A stretch of 33,570 nt of DNA from NCBI GenBank assembly GCA_902524795.1, contig CABZEU010000015.1, positions 1-33,570 of the forward strand, read 5' to 3'. This document shows, one piece after another, positions 27,029 to 33,570 of the stretch (the stretch's first letter is position 1; the number at the start of each line of letters is the position of its first letter). The translations under genes were made by a program, and so were the position numbers. The notes below the pieces were generated by a model. That model made no database searches. It was not told the origin of the DNA and was given only the letters and a program-made list of their open reading frames with translations. The stretch comes from an uncultured Pelagibacteraceae bacterium (GTDB lineage: Bacteria; Pseudomonadota; Alphaproteobacteria; Pelagibacterales; AG-422-B15).

Positions 27029-27048
27029 TTTTAAGTTAATTTAATATT

Positions 27049-29295
27049 ATGAAGAAGTATATTACATTTTTTCTATTGTATTTGTTCCTAAATAGTAATT
27101 TATTTGCAAATGAAAATATTATAGATTCTATAAACATAGACGGTATGCAAAGAATTGATAAAGAAACCGTTATTACTTATGCAAATATATCAATAGGAGA
27201 TACTTACACAGAGGAAACGGGCAACAATGTACTAAAAAATCTCTTTGAGACTAACTTATTTTCTAATATTCAAATTTCATTTCAAGAAAATATCTTAAAA
27301 ATTAATATTCAAGAAAATCCTACTATTAATTTAGTTAAATTTGTTGGGAATTCTAAAATAAAAGATGAAGATTTAGTAATTGAAATATTATTAAAAGAAA
27401 GATCGGTGTATTCCAGAAGTAAGGTAAAGAAAGATATTGAAAGGATGCTCTCTTTATATCAGAGAGCAGGCCGTTTATCTACAGAAATAGACCCGAAGCT
27501 CGAAATGTTAGATAACAACCGTGTGAATTTAACGTACGAAATTACAGAGTCTGATGTAGTTAAAGTTTCAAACATTATTATTTTAGGAAATAATGTTTTC
27601 TCAACAAATAAGATTAAGTCTATCATGAAGACAAAAGAAAAAACATTGCTGCGTTTTTTGTCTAGTTCAGATAATTATGATCCTGATAAATTAGAATATG
27701 ATAAACAATTAATTACTCAATTTTATAATAATAATGGATATCCAGAGTTCAAATTTACATCTTCAATTGCACAATTAAAGACAAATACAAATAATTTTGA
27801 AATTATATTAAATATTAATGAAGGTGATAAATTTAATTTTGGGGAGCTGGAGGTAGAAAGTAAATTAAAAAAAATAGACCCAGAATTAGTTAAAACTATT
27901 TTGCCAATTAAAAAAGGGAATTTATTTGACCGAAGTCTTTTAAAGGAAAGCGTCGAACAACTTAAAGAGCTTGCAAAGTCAGAAGGCTACTCTTTCATAG
28001 AAATTGATACTAATTTGATAGATGGAAGTGAAGCAAATTTAGTTGATGTAAAGTTAGTAATAAACGAAGGACCTAGAGTTTATGTAAATAATATAAATAT
28101 CTCAGGCAATACGAGAACTGTTGATAAGGTTATTAGAAGAGAAGTTTCACTCACAGAAGGCGATGCGTATAACAAGTATTCTATTAATTATTCTAAAGAC
28201 TCAATAAGGACACTTAATTTTTTTAATGAAGTCGAAATCAGTGAGGCTATGACTGACTTTCCTGATAAAATTAACCTTGAGATAAAGGTTGAAGAAAAGA
28301 ATACAGGTGAAGTTTCTCTTGGTGCTGGGTATTCTAGTGCAAATGCTGCCTCACTAAATATGGGATTAAGAGAAAATAATTTTCTAGGAAAGGGTCAGAA
28401 AGTGAAATTTGACACATCATTTTCTAACACAAGAACTGCATACGATATCTCAATTACTGAACCCTATTTTAATAATAAGCCTCTATCATTAACATCTAAT
28501 ATATATAGTAATTTTACTGATCCAACGAATGTTAATTATGAAACTGAAGACATCGGTTTTGGCTTATCTACTTCTTTTCCATTATCAACAGATAGGTTTT
28601 TTGAGATTCGTTATTCATTATTTACCTCTAGAGTTAAAGCAAATTCAAATGCAACAGCATACGAAAACGCTTTGGCAGGTACAAATACAGTTTCACAACT
28701 TGGTTATTCATTAGCGTTTGACAGAAGAAATAGTAGATATAAACCTTCTAACGGATTTAATTTAAAGATAATTCAAGATTTAGCAGGTTTAGGTGGAGAC
28801 AGTTATTTTTTCAGAAATAGTTTTGAGTTTAACTATTACAAAAGGTTATCACCAAGATTTATTGGAGCATACAAATTACAAGGAGGAAATATTAATGGAT
28901 TCAATGATAAGTATTCACCGTTATCTTCCAACTTTAAACTAGGAGGTAAAAAACTAAGAGGCTTCAAATCTGGTAAAATAGGACCAAGATTAGGAAATTC
29001 ATATACGGGGGGACAGTATTATTACCTGACATCTCTTGAAACAAATATTGATTTAAATATTGATGCATTTGACATTACAACGACTGCATTTATTGATATT
29101 GGAAGTGTATGGGGATTAGAAAACCCAGCTTATGGATCGATTGATGATAAGCATGAGGCCCGATCATCTATTGGTATTAATTTTAACTGGGACTCAGCAA
29201 TCGGACCAATTAATATAATTTATGCCAATATAATAGCGAGCAATAAAAACGATACTACTGATAATCTTTATTTTGATATAGGTTACAATTTTTAA
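27049..29295 (+). CDS. bamA: Outer membrane protein assembly factor BamA
   Basis: BamA is the Omp85 insertase that folds beta-barrel proteins into the outer membrane. A signal peptide ends near residue 20 (LFLNSNLFA). Five POTRA domains follow, at about residues 22-90, 91-170, 172-260, 262-340 and 343-417. A C-terminal barrel runs from about 418 to 748. The L6 loop motif appears as LRGF at residues 636-639 (usually VRGF). The protein ends in a phenylalanine (DIGYNF), as outer-membrane barrels do. The 748-residue length is typical. skp follows after 17 bases. Confidence 0.96.
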   Translation: MKKYITFFLLYLFLNSNLFANENIIDSINIDGMQRIDKETVITYANISIGDTYTEETGNNVLKNLFETNLFSNIQISFQENILKINIQENPTINLVKFVGNSKIKDEDLVIEILLKERSVYSRSKVKKDIERMLSLYQRAGRLSTEIDPKLEMLDNNRVNLTYEITESDVVKVSNIIILGNNVFSTNKIKSIMKTKEKTLLRFLSSSDNYDPDKLEYDKQLITQFYNNNGYPEFKFTSSIAQLKTNTNNFEIILNINEGDKFNFGELEVESKLKKIDPELVKTILPIKKGNLFDRSLLKESVEQLKELAKSEGYSFIEIDTNLIDGSEANLVDVKLVINEGPRVYVNNINISGNTRTVDKVIRREVSLTEGDAYNKYSINYSKDSIRTLNFFNEVEISEAMTDFPDKINLEIKVEEKNTGEVSLGAGYSSANAASLNMGLRENNFLGKGQKVKFDTSFSNTRTAYDISITEPYFNNKPLSLTSNIYSNFTDPTNVNYETEDIGFGLSTSFPLSTDRFFEIRYSLFTSRVKANSNATAYENALAGTNTVSQLGYSLAFDRRNSRYKPSNGFNLKIIQDLAGLGGDSYFFRNSFEFNYYKRLSPRFIGAYKLQGGNINGFNDKYSPLSSNFKLGGKKLRGFKSGKIGPRLGNSYTGGQYYYLTSLETNIDLNIDAFDITTTAFIDIGSVWGLENPAYGSIDDKHEARSSIGINFNWDSAIGPINIIYANIIASNKNDTTDNLYFDIGYNF

Positions 29296-29312
29296 TTCAG
29301 ACAGGATAAATA

Positions 29313-29849
29313 ATGATAAAAAAAGTTTTAATTATAATTATTTCTATTTTAATTTTTCCATCAACATTGATGGCAGACTATCCAAATACTTCAATTGGGG
29401 TCATTGACCTCAATAAAATATTATCTGATGCTGATGCAGCAATAAATGCAGCGGAACAAATTGAGGAAATAGCAAAAGAAATTGAAAATGAAATAAAATT
29501 AAGTGACGAGGAAATAATCAAAGAACAAAATTTACTTATTGAATCTCAATCAATTATGGCGCCTGAGGCATTTGAGTCTAAGAGGAATGCATACGAAAGC
29601 AAAGTTCAGAAATACAATAATGAAAGACAATCTAAACTTGTAAAGATTGATGAACTTATTACTTTATCAAGAAATGAAATTTTATCTGCTATTAAGCCAA
29701 TATTAGAAGATGTATCTAATGAAAAAGGTATAACAATTATTTTAGAGAAAACCTCTGTAATGTTAAATGCTGAAAAGATGGATATAACCAATGAGGTTTT
29801 AAAAAAATTAAATAAATCTTTACCAACTTTAAAAGTATCCAGAGATTAA
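29313..29849 (+). CDS. skp: OmpH/Skp family periplasmic chaperone
   Basis: Skp-type chaperones hold unfolded outer-membrane proteins in the periplasm and deliver them to BamA. The 178-residue precursor has a clear signal peptide (MIKKVLIIIISILIF, then PSTLMA), a core strand TSIGVIDLNKILSDADAA, and a long charged helical region (about residues 40-130) predicted to form the coiled-coil tentacles. The C-terminal strand reads ITIILEKTSVML. Its place between bamA and lpxD is the conserved position. Sequence identity within this family is low, so recognition rests on architecture and context. Confidence 0.88.
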   Translation: MIKKVLIIIISILIFPSTLMADYPNTSIGVIDLNKILSDADAAINAAEQIEEIAKEIENEIKLSDEEIIKEQNLLIESQSIMAPEAFESKRNAYESKVQKYNNERQSKLVKIDELITLSRNEILSAIKPILEDVSNEKGITIILEKTSVMLNAEKMDITNEVLKKLNKSLPTLKVSRD

Positions 29850-29855
29850 AATTAG

Positions 29856-30833
29856 ATGAAATCTAGTTTTTTTAAAAACTTAGGACCCATTAGTATAACT
29901 AAGATAAAAGAGAACTTAGATTGTACACTCATCAATATTGGTGAAGATACCTCTTTTAATGAATTTACTAGTATTAAAAATTTAGATGATAAGAATCTTT
30001 CATTTCTAATGGATTCTTACTTTTCTGATGAAAATATAAATAATAATGGTGCAATCATTTGTAGTAAATCAGTGTATGGAAAATTTAAAAATACGAATCC
30101 ACTTATTGTAGTAGATGATGTACATTCAGCTGTAGCAAAATTATCAAATATTTTTTATCGCTCTTTAAAGTATAATGAAATACAAAACCTTGAAAAACCA
30201 AAAATAGGCGATAATTGTAATATTTCTAGGTCTGCCACTATTGAAAATGGATCTATCATTGGTAAAAATGTTAGTATTAATGCTGGATGCTATGTAGGGT
30301 ACAATTGTATTATTGGTGATAACACCTCAATTGATTGTAATACTGTTATTACCAACTCTATAATTGCAGAAAATGTGCAAATAGGTCGTAATTCATCTTT
30401 CGGACAACAAGGTTTTGGTTTTGCTATTAATAAAAATAAAAATATTAAAATATTTCATAGTGGAAGAGTAATACTTCAAGCTGGGGTTAATATAGGATCA
30501 AATTGTACCATTGATAGAGGAAGTTTTGGAGATACAGTAATAGGGCAGAATACTTACTTTGATAACCTGTGTCATATTGCACATAATGTTATTGTTGGTA
30601 ATAATTGTATCTTTGCAGCCATGACTGGTATTGCAGGGAGCACTTATATTGGAAACAATGTAATGACTGGAGGCCAGGCAGGTATAGCGGGACATTTAAA
30701 TATAGGTAATAACGTTCAAATTGCTGCGCAAAGCGGTGTACTAAAAGATATAGGCAATGATAGTTCTGTTATGGGGCATCCAGCAATAGATAAATTTAAA
30801 TATATTAGAAAATTTAAAAAATATTATGCCTAA
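29856..30833 (+). CDS. lpxD: UDP-3-O-(3-hydroxyacyl)glucosamine N-acyltransferase
   Basis: LpxD adds the second, N-linked hydroxyacyl chain from acyl-ACP in lipid A synthesis (third step). The N-terminal uridine-binding domain (about residues 1-100) is followed by left-handed beta-helix hexapeptide repeats and a short C-terminal helix. The likely catalytic base is His243 in CHIAHNVIVGNN. GQQGFGFA and SGRVILQAGVNIGSNCTIDR are typical. The 325-residue length is slightly below the 340 common in the family. It overlaps fabZ by 8 bases. Confidence 0.96.
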   Translation: MKSSFFKNLGPISITKIKENLDCTLINIGEDTSFNEFTSIKNLDDKNLSFLMDSYFSDENINNNGAIICSKSVYGKFKNTNPLIVVDDVHSAVAKLSNIFYRSLKYNEIQNLEKPKIGDNCNISRSATIENGSIIGKNVSINAGCYVGYNCIIGDNTSIDCNTVITNSIIAENVQIGRNSSFGQQGFGFAINKNKNIKIFHSGRVILQAGVNIGSNCTIDRGSFGDTVIGQNTYFDNLCHIAHNVIVGNNCIFAAMTGIAGSTYIGNNVMTGGQAGIAGHLNIGNNVQIAAQSGVLKDIGNDSSVMGHPAIDKFKYIRKFKKYYA

Positions 30834-31284
30834 TACTAAGATTGATTTTAATCAAATAAGAGAATTAATTCCACACCGTGAACCATTCATTTTTCTGGAC
30901 AAATTAATTGGCATAATTAAGTTAAAAAAAGCTACTGGTATAAAAGTATTTTCAAAAGATGAGTATTTTTTCAAAGGTCATTTTCCAGGCCAGCCTGTAG
31001 TACCCGGAGTAATATTAGTTGAAATGATGGCGCAAACAGCAGCTGCACTTATCGCTTACAGCATAAGAGAAGAAACTTTTGATAAGATTGTTTATTTAAT
31101 GAATATAGAAAGTACTAAGTTCAGAAAACCTGTATTCCCTGATACAAAAATATTTACCGATGTAAATGCTTTGCGTTCAAAAGGTAGAGTATGGAGATTT
31201 CAAGGCAAATCATATGATATAAGTAACAATACTATATGCGAAGCAAAATGGAGCGCGATGATAATGGATAGAGACAATGAATAA
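30826..31284 (+). CDS. fabZ: 3-hydroxyacyl-[acyl-carrier-protein] dehydratase FabZ
   Basis: FabZ dehydrates 3-hydroxyacyl-ACP in fatty acid elongation and competes with LpxA/LpxD for the same hydroxyacyl-ACP pool. This hot-dog-fold protein of 152 residues has the expected IPHREPFIFLDKL. The active site has His52 (GHFPGQPVVPGV) and Glu66 (LVEMMAQTAA), close to E. coli His54 and Glu68. It overlaps both lpxD and lpxA by 8 bases, the standard lpxD-fabZ-lpxA arrangement. Confidence 0.97.
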   Translation: MPNTKIDFNQIRELIPHREPFIFLDKLIGIIKLKKATGIKVFSKDEYFFKGHFPGQPVVPGVILVEMMAQTAAALIAYSIREETFDKIVYLMNIESTKFRKPVFPDTKIFTDVNALRSKGRVWRFQGKSYDISNNTICEAKWSAMIMDRDNE

Positions 31285-32056
31285 AATTCATAATACAGCA
31301 ATAATTGGAAAAAATGCCGTAATCGGTTCAAACGTAGAAATTGGCCCTTACTGTGTGGTTGAAGAAGGGGTCAAGATTGGTAATGATAACATTCTTCATT
31401 CAAGTGTGTTTATGACTGGAGAATCAGACATAGGTGAGGGAAATATTTTTTTCCCTTTTTGCTCAATTGGATCTAACCCCCAGGATTTAAAATATCAGGG
31501 TGAAAAGAGCAGACTTATTATTGGAAATAACAATATTTTTAGAGAATATTGCACTGCAAACACAGGTACGGCAGGGGATAATATGATAACAATTGTCGGG
31601 AGTTCATCATTGTTCATGATGGGTGCTCATATAGCTCATGATTGCATCATAGGAGATAACGTGATTATGGCTAATCAAGCTACACTTGGTGGACATGTTC
31701 ATGTAGATAATTCTGCAGTATTAGGGGGGTTATCAGCAGTTCATCAATTCTGTAGGATAGGTAAGCTAGCGATGATTGGTGGATTGTCTGCTGTAGAAAA
31801 TGATGTAATACCCTTTGGACTAGCTTTAGGCAATAGGGCTAAAATAACAGGGGTGAACATAGTTGGCCTTAAAAGAGCAAATTATAGCAAAAATATTATC
31901 AGAGAATATTCAAATAGCATTGATAAAATATTTACCGGTGGAACAATCGAATCTGAAAAAGAGAAAATAAAAACTAGTAATAATGATTTAATTAAAGAAC
32001 TTTTAATCTTTTTAGATAAAAATTCTTCTAGAGGTCTTTGCAAATATGGAAAATAG
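31277..32056 (+). CDS. lpxA: Acyl-[acyl-carrier-protein]--UDP-N-acetylglucosamine O-acyltransferase
   Basis: LpxA performs the first acylation of lipid A synthesis. The hexapeptide-repeat domain fills residues 1-190 and is followed by a C-terminal helical part. The catalytic His121 lies in GAHIAHDC (E. coli His125), and His156 is in AVHQFC. GLALGNRAKITGVNIVGLKR marks the family. By simple alignment the chain-length ruler position (E. coli Gly173) is Gly169, compatible with a long hydroxyacyl donor. The length of 259 residues is typical. It overlaps lpxI by 11 bases. Confidence 0.97.
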   Translation: MNKIHNTAIIGKNAVIGSNVEIGPYCVVEEGVKIGNDNILHSSVFMTGESDIGEGNIFFPFCSIGSNPQDLKYQGEKSRLIIGNNNIFREYCTANTGTAGDNMITIVGSSSLFMMGAHIAHDCIIGDNVIMANQATLGGHVHVDNSAVLGGLSAVHQFCRIGKLAMIGGLSAVENDVIPFGLALGNRAKITGVNIVGLKRANYSKNIIREYSNSIDKIFTGGTIESEKEKIKTSNNDLIKELLIFLDKNSSRGLCKYGK

Positions 32057-32867
32057 TACTTCAATTTGTATAATTGGTGGATATGACAAGTTATCCAAAT
32101 ATCTTTTTAAGGTGCTTAGAAAGAAATATAAATCTACTATTTATATAAATCTTCTAAGCACAACTTATTATGATAAAAACTTATATAACTATAACATTTT
32201 TGAATTAAAAAAAATATTAGACCTTCTTAAATTAAAAAATGTAAAAGATATAATTTTTTTGGGAAAAATAGTAAGGCCAGATTTATCTAAATTTAAAAAT
32301 GATGGAATTATTGAAAAATATATTCCGAACTTACTAAAAGTCTATAAAAAAGGTGATGGCGCTGTTTTAAATACGGTCGTAGATATATTTAAAGAACACA
32401 ATTTTACCGCCGTATCCCCAATTAAATATTGCGATGATTTATGTTTAGGAAATTCTAATGTATTAAAAATATACAGAAAAGAGGATATCATTGATATTGA
32501 GAAATCAAGTGACTTACTTGATGCATTATCAGCATTTGACAATGCCCAAAGTGTTGTGTGTGCAGAGGGGTACATAATTGCAATTGAGGCAGTTGAAGGA
32601 ACGGACGCTTTATTAGAGAGATCCTGGCGATTAAGAAAAAATTTAGATCAATTAAAAATTAAATCAGGTTTTCTTGTAAAGAAAATGAAAAAAAACCAAA
32701 GTAGATTTATTGATTTGCCAGTAGTTGGACCCAAAACTATAAATTTAATTAGAAAAGCAAATTTAAAGGGGCTTGCAATAGATATAAAAAATACATTGGT
32801 TTATAAAAAAGATGAGTTTTTAAAATTGGCTAAAAAATACGATTTAATAATTTATAATATTAATTAG
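32046..32867 (+). CDS. lpxI: UDP-2,3-diacylglucosamine pyrophosphatase LpxI
   Basis: LpxI (formerly DUF1009) hydrolyses UDP-2,3-diacylglucosamine to lipid X and replaces LpxH in Alphaproteobacteria. The 273-residue protein has an N-terminal domain beginning CIIGGYDKLSKYLF. The C-terminal domain contains GDGAVLNTVVDIFKEHNF, AIEAVEGTDALLERS and DLPVVGPKTINLIRKANLKG. The context directly after lpxA supports the call. The usual next gene, lpxB, is not here; the stop codon faces the gltA stop with 4 bases between. Confidence 0.92.
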   Translation: MENSTSICIIGGYDKLSKYLFKVLRKKYKSTIYINLLSTTYYDKNLYNYNIFELKKILDLLKLKNVKDIIFLGKIVRPDLSKFKNDGIIEKYIPNLLKVYKKGDGAVLNTVVDIFKEHNFTAVSPIKYCDDLCLGNSNVLKIYRKEDIIDIEKSSDLLDALSAFDNAQSVVCAEGYIIAIEAVEGTDALLERSWRLRKNLDQLKIKSGFLVKKMKKNQSRFIDLPVVGPKTINLIRKANLKGLAIDIKNTLVYKKDEFLKLAKKYDLIIYNIN

Positions 32868-32871
32868 TTAC

Positions 32872-33570
32872 TTAGCGTGTATTTTTGTTAGATCTGCCAA
32901 CTCCATATTTTGTAATACCTCTTCCAGTATATAATTGTCTTGGTCTGCCAATTTTTTGAATTGGATCTTCAATCATTTCAGTCCATTGTGCTGTCCATCC
33001 AGCTGTTCTTGCTATGGCAAATATAACTGTAAACATCTCTGGAGGAAATCCGATTGCTCTTAAAATTATTCCAGAATAAAAATCTACATTAGGATATAAT
33101 CTTTTTTCTATAAAATATTTATCTTTTAGTGCAATTCTCTCAAGATCCATCGCAAGCTTTAATATTGGATCATTCTTAACCCCTACATGTTTGAGAACTT
33201 TTTGGCATATATTTTTAAGTATTTTAGCTCTTGGGTCATAATTTTTGTAAACTCTGTGTCCAAAACCCATTAATTTAAATGGGTCTCTTTTATTTTTAGC
33301 CTTTGTTAAATATTTCTTAATGTTTTTTGAGGAACCAATTTCTTCTAGCATCTCTAATGCTGCTTGATTAGCACCTCCATGGGCCGGCCCCCACAAAGAA
33401 GAAACGCCTGCGGCTATACAAGCGAATGGGTTTGCCCCAGAGGATCCTGCGAGTCTTACAGTTGATGTAGATGCATTTTGTTCATGGTCAGCATGAAGAA
33501 TTAAAATTGTATCCATTGCCTTTGCAAGAACAGGTGAAACTTTATAATCCTCTGCAGTATTACTAAAACA
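32872..33570 (-). CDS. gltA: Citrate synthase (N-terminal part outside the window)
   Basis: Citrate synthase condenses oxaloacetate and acetyl-CoA at the entry of the TCA cycle. The 232 visible residues are the C-terminal half, and the frame stays open to the window edge. Seen in order are [20 protein letters not shown] followed by ASTSTVR, the first active-site His in [13 protein letters not shown], the second in [14 protein letters not shown], the catalytic Asp region [12 protein letters not shown], then [20 protein letters not shown] and GRPRQLYTG. This is the hexameric-type family typical of Gram-negative bacteria. The internal ATG at 33516 is not the start. The gene converges on lpxI. 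Confidence 0.97.
   Translation of the reverse strand, partial: CFSNTAEDYKVSPVLAKAMDTILILHADHEQNASTSTVRLAGSSGANPFACIAAGVSSLWGPAHGGANQAALEMLEEIGSSKNIKKYLTKAKNKRDPFKLMGFGHRVYKNYDPRAKILKNICQKVLKHVGVKNDPILKLAMDLERIALKDKYFIEKRLYPNVDFYSGIILRAIGFPPEMFTVIFAIARTAGWTAQWTEMIEDPIQKIGRPRQLYTGRGITKYGVGRSNKNTR

Noticed and set aside
29856..32056. Regularly spaced short repeats in lpxD and lpxA (possible CRISPR or tandem DNA repeat)
   Set aside because: They are protein-level hexapeptide repeats of the left-handed beta-helix fold, with no nucleotide-level repeat identity.
1..33570. Search for tRNA, rRNA, insertion sequences, prophage, toxin-antitoxin or defence genes
   Set aside because: No gap is long enough and no such motif was seen. 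All coding sequence belongs to recognised core families apart from the NuoG insertion and the DUF1467 gene.

Overview
The window is a low-G+C (about one third by eye) stretch of core bacterial chromosome. Gene content and order point to an alphaproteobacterium: nuoF-N, birA, coaX, rnj, mce, a DUF1467 gene, proS, lolC, lolD and dnaE, then rpsB, tsf, pyrH, frr, uppS, cdsA, dxr and bamA, then skp, lpxD, fabZ, lpxA, lpxI and gltA. Low G+C, almost no intergenic DNA, many stop/start overlaps and several TTG/GTG starts suggest a streamlined, probably marine, free-living lineage (SAR11-like or another AT-rich alphaproteobacterial group). That placement is inference; no rRNA is present to test it.

Layout. 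(1) 2-10996: NADH:quinone oxidoreductase (complex I), from a NuoF lacking only about the first dozen residues through NuoN. NuoG carries an unusual insertion of about 150 residues before its C-terminal tail. (2) 11002-18042: biotin ligase, type III pantothenate kinase, RNase J, methylmalonyl-CoA epimerase, a DUF1467 membrane protein, short-form prolyl-tRNA synthetase, and a lipoprotein-release permease with its ATPase. (3) 18042-21494: replicative polymerase DnaE. (4) 21495-21621: the only sizeable non-coding gap, with a candidate pseudoknot that would cover the rpsB ribosome binding site. (5) 21622-27028: ribosomal protein S2, EF-Ts, UMP kinase, ribosome recycling factor, then UppS, CdsA and Dxr for isoprenoid and phospholipid synthesis. 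(6) 27049-32867: outer-membrane assembly (BamA, Skp) and early lipid A synthesis (LpxD, FabZ, LpxA, LpxI). (7) 32872-33570: the C-terminal part of citrate synthase on the minus strand, convergent with lpxI and running off the window.

Thirty-three consecutive genes share the plus strand. They combine respiration, cofactor supply, RNA processing, replication, translation and envelope building, probably as a few long transcripts. No mobile element, CRISPR array, tRNA, rRNA or defence system was seen. Two loci lack a gene often found there: rseP between dxr and bamA, and lpxB after lpxI.

I found no convincing new multi-gene system. The best leads are the NuoG insertion with its duplicated W-x2-L-x3-Q motif and the rpsB leader pseudoknot.
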